Assembly (NCBI RefSeq): GCF_002157225.2 | Contig: NZ_CP020038.1 | Span: forward strand, 1,201,001-1,265,000 | Length of the DNA: 64,000 nucleotides | Direction: 5' to 3' | From: Agarilytica rhodophyticola | Lineage (GTDB): Bacteria > Pseudomonadota > Gammaproteobacteria > Pseudomonadales > Cellvibrionaceae | In this document: positions 56,675-64,000 of the stretch, piece after piece | Layout of the letters: each line of letters starts with the position of its first letter | Numbering within the stretch: the stretch's first letter is position 1 | Made by a program: the position numbers and the translations under genes | The notes under the pieces: model-generated | What the model saw: only the letters and a program-made list of their open reading frames with translations | Databases searched by the model: none | What the model was told of the DNA's origin: nothing

Positions 56675-58822
56675 GTGGATCAAAACGAAAATAACATGAC
56701 AAGTAGTGCAAATGATCAAGATGTTCTTCTTGAATCGCTTGTGCACATATGCTCCCTCGAAGGAAAAGTTGTCGGCCGGTCTGCTTTACTGGCGGAGCTG
56801 CCTTTAGTCAATGGCAAACTTTCTCCAGAGTTGTTTTTACGCGCTGCTGCTCGTGCAGGCCTTGAAGCAAAAATTGTAGAGCGCGAATTTAAAGCCATAT
56901 CGGCACTCGTTCTTCCGGCTGTCGCTTTATTTGCAGACAACAAAGTTCTTGTTATTGAGGGAATAAATGAAGAGGGAGATTATAGTTATTTTGACCCTCA
57001 AATAGGTGAGAATGCCCGTGCAACTCTTGATGAACTTCAGCAGGATTATTCAGGGCTCTGCATCTATATTCGTTCAGATTATTCATTAGAAGCTCGTGTC
57101 GAACAAGGCGAGACCCGTACTGAGCCTCATTGGTTTTGGAGTACATTAGGCCGCTCATGGCGGATATATAGAGATGTTCTTATTGCATCTTTCATGATCA
57201 ATATTTTTGTTATCGCTAACCCTCTGTTTGTTATGAATGTATACGATAGGGTGGTGCCAAATAACGCAATTGAAACTCTCTGGGCGTTGGCGCTAGGAAT
57301 ATTAGTGCTCTACTCTTTTGATTTTATCTTACGTTTGTTGCGTACTTATTTTATCGAGGTGGCAGGTAAAAAGTCCGATGTATTGCTGTCGACTTTTATT
57401 ATGGAGAAAGTCTTGGGAGCTCATTATTCTGAGCATCCCCAATCTGTCGGTGCTTTCGCCAGTAAAATTAAAGAATTTGAAGCCATAAGGAATTTTATCA
57501 CTTCGGCGACAATATCCACATTTGTCGATTTGCCATTTGTTGCTCTTTTTATTGTTGTGGTGACTTATATTGGAGGGCCAATTGCGTGGGTGCCAATTGT
57601 GGCTATTCCGCTTATTTTAAGTTACTCATGGTTTGTACAAAGAAAATTGAAACTGTTGGTGTCGAATACTTTTGTCGCATCAGCACAGAAAAATGCCACC
57701 TTAGTTGAAGCCCTATCCAACCTTGAAACATTGAAAGGCTTAGGTGCCGAAGGTCGCGTTATTCGTAAATGGGAGTCTGCGGTTGGAACTCTATCCTTGT
57801 GGGGGCTGCGCTGGCGAATATTTTCTTCCAGTGCCACCACGTTTTCAGCCTTTGTGCAGCAGATGGCAGGGGTGTTTGTCGTAGTTGTTGGGGTTTATAG
57901 TATTGCTGAAAATGAACTGACTCAAGGAGCACTTATCGCCAGTGTCATTCTGGTTAGTCGAGCACTTGCACCTCTGGCACAAGTTTCTGGCTTACTTGTG
58001 CAGTATCATCAAGCTAAGTTGGCCTTAGATGCTTTAGAAGAAATTGTAACCCGACAACAAGAGCGGCCGAAGCATAAAAAATTTATTGAAAGGCTAAGTT
58101 TTCAAGGAGCGATAGAATTTAAAAACGTTGATTTCTCCTACCCAAATGAAACTATTGCTTCTTTAAATGGTGTCAGTTTTAAAATTAACCCGGGGGAAAA
58201 AGTCGGCATTATTGGGCGTATAGGATCGGGCAAATCCACTTTACATAAGTTGTTAATGGGGCTGTATCAGGTAAGTAACGGATCAATTTTGCTTGATGGC
58301 ATTGATATTATGCAACTTGACCCCGCTCAGCTCCGTAATAATATTGGGTATGTCCCTCAAGAAAGTGTGTTGTTTTACGGTTCAATACGAGAAAACATTG
58401 CCTTTCACCAGACAAACCTTAGTGATGAGGAGATCATCCGCGCAGCTGATATTGCCGGTGTGATGGATTTTGTGAATCAGCACCCCAAGGGCTTTGAGCG
58501 AATTGTAGGTGAACGAGGTGAAGGTCTTTCTGGAGGCCAAAAACAAGCGATTAATATTGCTCGCGCGCTGGTGAGTAAAGCTCCTATTGCTTTGCTCGAT
58601 GAACCAAGTATGGCAATGGATAATGCCAGTGAATTACGTTTGTTGGCTAACTTACAAAAAGAGCTTGCTAGTAAGACGCTCGTGCTAGTTACGCATAAGT
58701 CGGCTATGTTGGAATTAGTGGATCGTATTATTGTACTTGAAGCGGGACGAATTATCGCCGACGGGGCAAAGGATAAAATTCTTGATGCATTAAAAAAAGG
58801 TCAGCTTCGTGTCGCTAAATAA
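56675..58822 (+). CDS. lapB: Type I secretion ABC transporter, LapB-like
   Basis: This inner-membrane exporter of 715 residues has an N-terminal C39-peptidase-like domain (~10-140) in which the catalytic Cys region is not conserved, so it should bind but not cut substrate, as in LapB. The ABC membrane domain follows (~165-440), then the nucleotide-binding domain with Walker A GRIGSGKST near residue 515, signature LSGGQKQAINIARAL near 617 and Walker B IALLDEPSMAMD. The start is GTG 56675, with AAAGAG upstream; ATG 56696 is possible. lapC overlaps its end by 14 bases. The adhesin encoded downstream is the likely substrate. Confidence 0.93.
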   Translation: MDQNENNMTSSANDQDVLLESLVHICSLEGKVVGRSALLAELPLVNGKLSPELFLRAAARAGLEAKIVEREFKAISALVLPAVALFADNKVLVIEGINEEGDYSYFDPQIGENARATLDELQQDYSGLCIYIRSDYSLEARVEQGETRTEPHWFWSTLGRSWRIYRDVLIASFMINIFVIANPLFVMNVYDRVVPNNAIETLWALALGILVLYSFDFILRLLRTYFIEVAGKKSDVLLSTFIMEKVLGAHYSEHPQSVGAFASKIKEFEAIRNFITSATISTFVDLPFVALFIVVVTYIGGPIAWVPIVAIPLILSYSWFVQRKLKLLVSNTFVASAQKNATLVEALSNLETLKGLGAEGRVIRKWESAVGTLSLWGLRWRIFSSSATTFSAFVQQMAGVFVVVVGVYSIAENELTQGALIASVILVSRALAPLAQVSGLLVQYHQAKLALDALEEIVTRQQERPKHKKFIERLSFQGAIEFKNVDFSYPNETIASLNGVSFKINPGEKVGIIGRIGSGKSTLHKLLMGLYQVSNGSILLDGIDIMQLDPAQLRNNIGYVPQESVLFYGSIRENIAFHQTNLSDEEIIRAADIAGVMDFVNQHPKGFERIVGERGEGLSGGQKQAINIARALVSKAPIALLDEPSMAMDNASELRLLANLQKELASKTLVLVTHKSAMLELVDRIIVLEAGRIIADGAKDKILDALKKGQLRVAK

Positions 58823-60194
58823 AATACACAAGATGTACCGCACTTTTCGCGATATTTGTCGTCATGATGATGACAAAATCTCCCTCGTAGACGAAGACTT
58901 AGATTATATTTCTTCTGCTAAAGCTGCTGTTTTACAGCAAACACCGAAGGGTGGGCGGCAGCTTTTATTGGTGGTTTTACTCTTTTTTATCAGCTTTTTT
59001 TTATGGGCCGGTTTCACTTTTGTCGATGAGTTTACTCGGGGAGAAGGTAAGGTGATTCCATCTCAACAAGTGCAAATTATCCAAAATTTGGAGGGCGGGA
59101 TACTGGCGGAGCTGTTTGTCGCTGAAGGCGATCTTGTGAAAAGAGGCCAGCCTTTAGTACGGCTTGATGACACACGTTTTGCTTCTTCTCTGAGAGAGGC
59201 AGGTGTGACTTTGGCGCAATTACAAATACGTTCAGCAAGATTGAGAGCAGAGGCCGATGGCCAAGAATTTAAAATTCCCACCGATTCAAAATGGGATCCA
59301 ACTTTAAGCGCTCAAGAAAAGGCATTTTACGATTCTCGTCAAAGTGAATTAAATAGTAATCGTCAGGTTTTATTACAACAAATATCTCAAAAGAAGCAAG
59401 AACAGTCTGAACTTGGCGCCAAGTATAAGCAGTTACAAAAAAGCTATGAGTTACTCAATACTGAATTAGAGTTAACACGACCGTTAGCGTCAGAGGGGGC
59501 TGTTTCAGAAGTGGAATTACTGCGACTTGAAAGGCAACTCAATGATTTAAGCGGTGAGCTGGCTGCGGCAGAACTCGCTTTGCCACGAGTAAAATCCAGT
59601 CTGAGAGAAGCCGAAGAGAAATTAAATAACCTGAGCCTGGTTTTTCGCCGGGAAGCACGAGAACAATTGAACGAAATTACATTAGAACTTTCTCGTTTGG
59701 CTGAAACCAGTGAAGCTCTTGCTGATCGAGTTGAAAGAACACTCGTTGTTTCGCCGGTCTCTGGCACGGTTAAGCGCTTATTGGTGAATACTATAGGAGG
59801 TGTTATCCAGCCTGGTATGGATATCGCCGAAGTGGTTCCCAGTGAAGAGGTGTTGCTGATCGAAGCGAAAGTCAGGCCTTCTGATATTGCATATTTGCAT
59901 CCTGGGCAAACAGCTAAGATAAAATTTACAGCCTATGATTTTTCGGTAATGGGTGGGCTTAATGGCAACGTCGTCCATATTAGTCCCGATACTATCACTG
60001 ACGAAGAAAATATGAGTTTTTACTTAGTAAAAGTAGAAACTAGCCGTGTTTTCGTTGGCCCTGATGGTACTGAGTTGCCAATAATTCCTGGAATGACGGT
60101 GAGCGTTGATATTCTCACCGGAGAAAAGACCATACTCGACTATATATTAAAGCCAATTCTTAAAACTAAACGTCTCGCTCTAAGGGAAAGATGA
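58809..60194 (+). CDS. lapC: Type I secretion membrane-fusion protein, LapC/HlyD-like
   Basis: The periplasmic adaptor of 461 residues links the ABC exporter to the outer-membrane channel. One membrane helix (LLLVVLLFFISFFLWAGFTFV, ~49-69) is followed by a lipoyl half motif (GEGKVIPSQQVQIIQNLEGGILAELFV), a long alpha-helical hairpin (~130-310) and the second lipoyl half (VSPVSGTVKRLLVNTIGGVIQPG), then a beta-barrel domain ending in TGEKTILDYILKPI. The start is GTG 58809, overlapping lapB by 14 bases with AAAGGT upstream; ATG 58833 is the alternative. Confidence 0.94.
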   Translation: MSLNKIHKMYRTFRDICRHDDDKISLVDEDLDYISSAKAAVLQQTPKGGRQLLLVVLLFFISFFLWAGFTFVDEFTRGEGKVIPSQQVQIIQNLEGGILAELFVAEGDLVKRGQPLVRLDDTRFASSLREAGVTLAQLQIRSARLRAEADGQEFKIPTDSKWDPTLSAQEKAFYDSRQSELNSNRQVLLQQISQKKQEQSELGAKYKQLQKSYELLNTELELTRPLASEGAVSEVELLRLERQLNDLSGELAAAELALPRVKSSLREAEEKLNNLSLVFRREAREQLNEITLELSRLAETSEALADRVERTLVVSPVSGTVKRLLVNTIGGVIQPGMDIAEVVPSEEVLLIEAKVRPSDIAYLHPGQTAKIKFTAYDFSVMGGLNGNVVHISPDTITDEENMSFYLVKVETSRVFVGPDGTELPIIPGMTVSVDILTGEKTILDYILKPILKTKRLALRER

Positions 60195-60513
60195 CTGTTT
60201 TTTATTCTTTGTTCTTGTTTTAAAGAATAAAAAGTGATGTCATTATAAACAAAAGAAGTATCTGGCGTAAGAATAAAGAATCTTGTGTCGAGTTGTTTTA
60301 CATAATCGTTTTAACAGCATTTTTTCTAATGTCCAGTGAATTTATTAATGCTGTTTTTATGAATAAAAATAAATAAGCGATGTATGTGCCGAATCTTTAG
60401 TTATGTAATAAACGCATAAAGGCAATAAAAACGGCATTTTTTGCATATTCCTAAAGAGTTAGCACATTATTTGCAGTGTCCAATTTGAACTGAAAAAAAC
60501 TAGGTGGGGATGG
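60195..60513. other. Intergenic region between lapC and the TolC-like gene
   Basis: A perfect AT-rich inverted repeat, TTTATTCTTT and AAAGAATAAA (60201-60231), directly follows lapC. No gene is visible. The TolC-like and adhesin genes may have a separate promoter here. Confidence 0.45.
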
Positions 60514-61806
60514 ATGAATAGTCTACATGTGAAGGCTCTTGTAGTGGTAATTATTTCGTTTGTGGGGATGTCAACGCAAGCGTATACATTAAGCGAAGCA
60601 GTGGAGGAGACCTTAAAGACTAACCCGAGAATGCTGTCTGTTATTCATGAATTACAGTCGCGAACCTATGAAGTAAAGCAAGCGCGCGCTGAATATTTAC
60701 CAACAGTAAACCTAAATGCAGGTGTTGGTGAGGAAACGCGAAATGCGCCGGTAACAGGTGGAGAGGATATAGACCTCACCCGCGAAGAACTGTCTTTGCA
60801 AGCCGAGCAACTTATTTTTGATGGCTTCGGAACTAATGCAGAGATTCGCCGGCAGAAAGCTCGCGTGGAAAGTTTAGAGTATGTGGCCAATGCCACTGCA
60901 CAGGATATCGCCTTGCGTACTGCAGAGGTTTATATCAATGTGCTAAGACAAAAAGAGTTGTTGGATTTAACCCGCGCAACTTTGTGGGAGCATCAAAATA
61001 TATATGATCAGATGAAGTTGCGCAGTGATAAAGGTGTGGGTAGCAAAGCCGATCTCGATCAAATCGCTGCTCGTTTGGCTCTGGCAAATGCCAATATGGT
61101 AGTTGCTCAAAATAATTTAGCTGATGCTCAAGCTAACTTTTTTCGAGTCGCGGGTTTTTATCCCAACCTTGAAAATATGGCTAAGCCTGAAGAGATTGGT
61201 GAGTTGCCAGAGTCTATTGAAAATGCGGTTGCGGCGGCGGTAGAAAAACATCCTACCTTGCACTCGGCGACAGCAGATTTCAAGGCAGCTCAGGAGCAGT
61301 ATAAAGCTGCTGGCAGCAGATATTGGCCAACCTTAAGATTAGAAGCAGAGAAACGTTGGGATGAAAATATAGGCGGCATTGAAGGTGAAGATGAAGATCT
61401 GATCGTGGCTTTGCGCTTGCAATACAATCTATACAACGGTGGTGCTGATAGAGCAAGAAGAAAGCAAACGGCCAAATTAATAGAACAGTCGAAAGATATA
61501 CGTAATAACTCTCGCCGACAGGTGGTAGAAAGTACAAATCTTTCTTGGAATGCTCACAAAGCATTAAGTGCCCAGATGACGTTTTTAGAAGGGCATTATA
61601 AGGCTGCCACATCCACCAAAGCAGCCTACGCCAAACAATTTAATATTGGGCGTAGAACATTACTAGATTTATTGAATACTGAAACTGAAGTTGTTGAAGC
61701 CAAACGCGCACTTATCAATGCTCAGTATGACCAGTTATTTGCCCGCTACCGTATTTTTAATGCGCTGGGTACATTATTGGCAGCGATGAATATTAGCTAC
61801 CAATAA
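60514..61806 (+). CDS. lapE: TolC-family outer-membrane channel, LapE-like
   Basis: The 430-residue protein has a signal peptide ending STQAYTLSEAV and two outer-membrane-efflux repeats with the TolC pattern: TLSEAVEETLKTNPRMLSVIHEL at the start, an outer strand region with Asn/Gly, and a second repeat from about 230 (AVEKHPTLHSATADFKAAQEQYKAAGSRYWPTL). It completes the type I secretion system with the ABC and adaptor proteins upstream. GGGGATGG precedes the ATG. The adhesin gene begins 31 bases downstream. Confidence 0.93.
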   Translation: MNSLHVKALVVVIISFVGMSTQAYTLSEAVEETLKTNPRMLSVIHELQSRTYEVKQARAEYLPTVNLNAGVGEETRNAPVTGGEDIDLTREELSLQAEQLIFDGFGTNAEIRRQKARVESLEYVANATAQDIALRTAEVYINVLRQKELLDLTRATLWEHQNIYDQMKLRSDKGVGSKADLDQIAARLALANANMVVAQNNLADAQANFFRVAGFYPNLENMAKPEEIGELPESIENAVAAAVEKHPTLHSATADFKAAQEQYKAAGSRYWPTLRLEAEKRWDENIGGIEGEDEDLIVALRLQYNLYNGGADRARRKQTAKLIEQSKDIRNNSRRQVVESTNLSWNAHKALSAQMTFLEGHYKAATSTKAAYAKQFNIGRRTLLDLLNTETEVVEAKRALINAQYDQLFARYRIFNALGTLLAAMNISYQ

Positions 61807-61837
61807 ATTTTTTTGATGAAATGAAGGTATTTTTCAC

Positions 61838-64000
61838 ATGGCAAATGAAACTTCAAACACAGACAGTGGAGTAAAGGTTCTCGGAAAAATCGAAGGAATC
61901 CAAGGCAATATTATTGTTGTTGATTCCAACGGTGTAAAAAGTCCGGGGCAGGTAGGTCAGTCATTGCCGTATGGAAGTACTGTTAAAACTATGGGCAGCA
62001 GTGTTGTGCTGCTCTCGGTTGATGGTCATGGTGTGGTCAGCCTTGGTCACGATGAAGAACTTACACTCGATCAGGAGCTACTAGCCTTACTTGATCAAAT
62101 CCTCGAAGAGGGAATCGGTGAAGGTGTTAATTTTGAGCTTATAGCCCAGGCTTTAGAGGGAGGTGAATCTATTGAAGATTTGCTGCAAGCACCTGCTGCA
62201 GGCGGCTCACCAGATGGCAGTTCTAGTTCGTCTGCTGGTAGCGCTGCACGGGTAGAGTTGACCGCTGGTAGAATAACCCCAGAAAGTGGTTTTGAAACAT
62301 CGGGCTTAACTCGTGTCGCCACACAAACAAACGCTGAAAATTTTCAGCAGTTTAACAACCCGCCGAGTACCACCGGAATCGCAGATGTCAGCATTGACGA
62401 GGATGTTCCAGTATCCTTCGATTTATCTCAGTCTTTTTCTGATATCGATGTAGCGCAAAGTCTACAATTTACTGTTAGCTCGTTGCCTGAAGGTTTGTCC
62501 TTCGACCCCCAGACTGGAGTGTTAAGTGGAACCCCCACTAATGACGCTGCATTTTCGCAAGATGGCCAGTACCTTATTTCTGTGACAGCCACGGATAACT
62601 CGGGCTTTGTTAACAATTCAGTAACGACAACATTTAATCTCAATGTTAACAACGTTAATGATGCTCCTATCGCCGGTGCTCCCATTGACCTTGGGCAAAT
62701 TAACGAAGATCAAAGTATTGTTTTTAATGCGACACAACTATTGGCGGGTTCTTCGGATATTGACGCTTCCGATATTCTAACGGTTTCAGGTGTTAGCTTA
62801 GTGTCTGGCGAGGGGGAAGTTATTGACAACGGTGATGGAACCTTTACTTTTACTCCTTCGGAAAATTGGTTCGGAAATCCCCAATTTTCTTATACCGTCT
62901 CCGATGGCCAAGGAGGTGAAGCTGAAAATACAATCTCTCTTGCGGTTGATGCTGTTAATGATGCACCGATAGCCAATGCCGATTCTCTTGTCAGTACCGT
63001 TCCGCTGACATCTGTTAACGTAAACGCTTTGGGAAATGATACCGATGTTGATGGCGATGACTTATCCATCACTGGTGCTAGCGCCACAAGCGGCAGTGTC
63101 GTAATCGAAAGCGATGGTACTTTAACCTATACTCCCAACGACGGTTTTTTTGGCACGGATACTATTCAATATACCCTATCTGACGGTAATGGCGGTGAAA
63201 GCCAAACCACAATTCCGGTGTCTGTTGTTTATGACCCAGGTGTTGTGACAATTAATAATAGTGACACTGTAAACACGAATACTCCCAGCTTCTCAGGTAC
63301 AAGTGCGAATATCCAAGGGGATATCACGCTTACTGTAAATGGCGTCGATTACAGCGTTACTCCAGCTTCAGATGGTAGCTGGAACTTTACTATACCTGCT
63401 GGTGCAAGCTTGCCTGATGGCAATTATCAAGTGAGTGTCTCCGGCACAGATATACTCAGCAATGATTCCACAGCTACTGATGATTTCATCGTTGATGCTT
63501 TGTTACCAACGGTCACTATTGTCGATCAAAATTCGGTATCAAATAGCTTCCCTACCTTTGAAGGTACGAGTGCTAATACCGATGGGGACTTCACTCTATC
63601 AGTCAACGGTGTTGATTACACAGTAACACCTCAGCCAAATGGGGACTGGAGTTTTACCCTTCCCGCAGCCTTGCCTGATGGAGATTACACCGCGCAAATT
63701 ACTGTAAGCGATGCGCAGGGTAATACGGCTTCCGCTGATGATTTATTCGTTGTTGATGCCTTTGCGCCGGAAGTCACAATAGATGATCAATCGGTTGTCT
63801 CTGGTACTGTGATTTTTTCGGGCACTTCGGCCAACACTGATGGCGACTTGATGCTGACCGTCGACGGTATGTCTTATTCGGTAACACCTGCGGCCGATGG
63901 CTCATGGACTTTCACTCTGCCGCCATCAGACGTATTGCCAGACGGTAATTACACCGCCACCATTATCGGCAATGATGCCCAGGGCAACTCCGCCTCAGAT
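61838..64000 (+). CDS. Giant LapA-type adhesin with N-terminal retention module (5' part; continues beyond window)
   Basis: The frame is open from ATG 61838 (AAGGT upstream) to the window edge, 721 codons so far. Residues 1-~117 match the retention module of RTX adhesins (VLGKIEGIQGNIIVVDSNG, LPYGSTVKT, ALEGGESIEDLLQ), which folds in the periplasm and plugs the TolC-like channel. PAAG at 119-122 follows and fits the di-alanine motif cut by the LapG protease. After a Ser-rich linker come a dystroglycan/cadherin-like domain (~185-280), VCBS/cadherin-like domains with AVNDAPIAxAD boundaries (~280-465) and at least three ~88-residue Ig-like repeats (SGTSANxxGDxxLTVNGVDYSVTPxxDGSW). RTX repeats and the secretion signal lie outside the window. 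Confidence 0.92.
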   Translation, partial: MANETSNTDSGVKVLGKIEGIQGNIIVVDSNGVKSPGQVGQSLPYGSTVKTMGSSVVLLSVDGHGVVSLGHDEELTLDQELLALLDQILEEGIGEGVNFELIAQALEGGESIEDLLQAPAAGGSPDGSSSSSAGSAARVELTAGRITPESGFETSGLTRVATQTNAENFQQFNNPPSTTGIADVSIDEDVPVSFDLSQSFSDIDVAQSLQFTVSSLPEGLSFDPQTGVLSGTPTNDAAFSQDGQYLISVTATDNSGFVNNSVTTTFNLNVNNVNDAPIAGAPIDLGQINEDQSIVFNATQLLAGSSDIDASDILTVSGVSLVSGEGEVIDNGDGTFTFTPSENWFGNPQFSYTVSDGQGGEAENTISLAVDAVNDAPIANADSLVSTVPLTSVNVNALGNDTDVDGDDLSITGASATSGSVVIESDGTLTYTPNDGFFGTDTIQYTLSDGNGGESQTTIPVSVVYDPGVVTINNSDTVNTNTPSFSGTSANIQGDITLTVNGVDYSVTPASDGSWNFTIPAGASLPDGNYQVSVSGTDILSNDSTATDDFIVDALLPTVTIVDQNSVSNSFPTFEGTSANTDGDFTLSVNGVDYTVTPQPNGDWSFTLPAALPDGDYTAQITVSDAQGNTASADDLFVVDAFAPEVTIDDQSVVSGTVIFSGTSANTDGDLMLTVDGMSYSVTPAADGSWTFTLPPSDVLPDGNYTATIIGNDAQGNSASD

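Overview
The window is a piece of chromosome from a gammaproteobacterium, probably a marine, heterotrophic relative of the Pseudomonadales/Cellvibrionales. The basis is gene order: pyrG-kdsA-eno-ftsB, ispD-ispF-truD-pcm-nlpD-rpoS, fdxA-mutS and cinA(pncC)-recA-recX follow the Pseudomonas-type order, but surE is absent between truD and pcm and extra genes are spliced in. No tRNA, rRNA, CRISPR array or transposase gene was seen.

Layout. 1-5 kb: 3' part of a chemotaxis receptor, a Gln-rich protein of unknown function and a lipoprotein alpha-amylase. 5-9.6 kb: pyrG, kdsA, eno, ftsB; the kdsA-eno gap holds a multi-hairpin element bounded by 43-45 bp direct repeats, with GGA in most loops. 9.8-14 kb: three tandem paralogous TPR proteins inserted between ftsB and ispD. 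14-24.6 kb: ispD, ispF, truD, pcm, a DUF368 transporter gene, nlpD, rpoS, two small genes, fdxA and mutS. 24.6-35.4 kb: an accessory stretch of small unknown genes, a WG-repeat protein, an SDR/LysR pair, a YHS protein and an EamA exporter divergent from a MocR regulator. 35.7-37.9 kb: pncC, recA (with a LexA box) and recX.

38-46.6 kb: a cluster that fits taurine uptake and oxidative deamination: porin, three-part TRAP transporter, taurine dehydrogenase TauX/TauY, a TauE/SafE-type exporter and a MocR regulator. Two pairs of direct repeats with the same 22-bp period lie upstream of the TRAP operon and of the porin. The cluster sits between recX and a decayed second recA, which is followed by a terminator and an intact second recX. 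This looks like the scar of an old recA-recX duplication or integration.

48-51.8 kb: a DcaP-like porin, a family-3 solute-binding protein and a dicarboxylate/amino-acid:cation symporter, possibly one outer-membrane-to-cytoplasm uptake route. 52.5-64 kb: a 1251-residue lipoprotein made of three copies of a ~390-residue domain, then a type I secretion system (LapB, LapC, LapE-like) and the start of a giant LapA-type adhesin. The adhesin has an N-terminal retention module and a PAAG motif of the kind cut by LapG; it runs off the window.

All functional statements come from reading sequence and from family knowledge; no database search was run.
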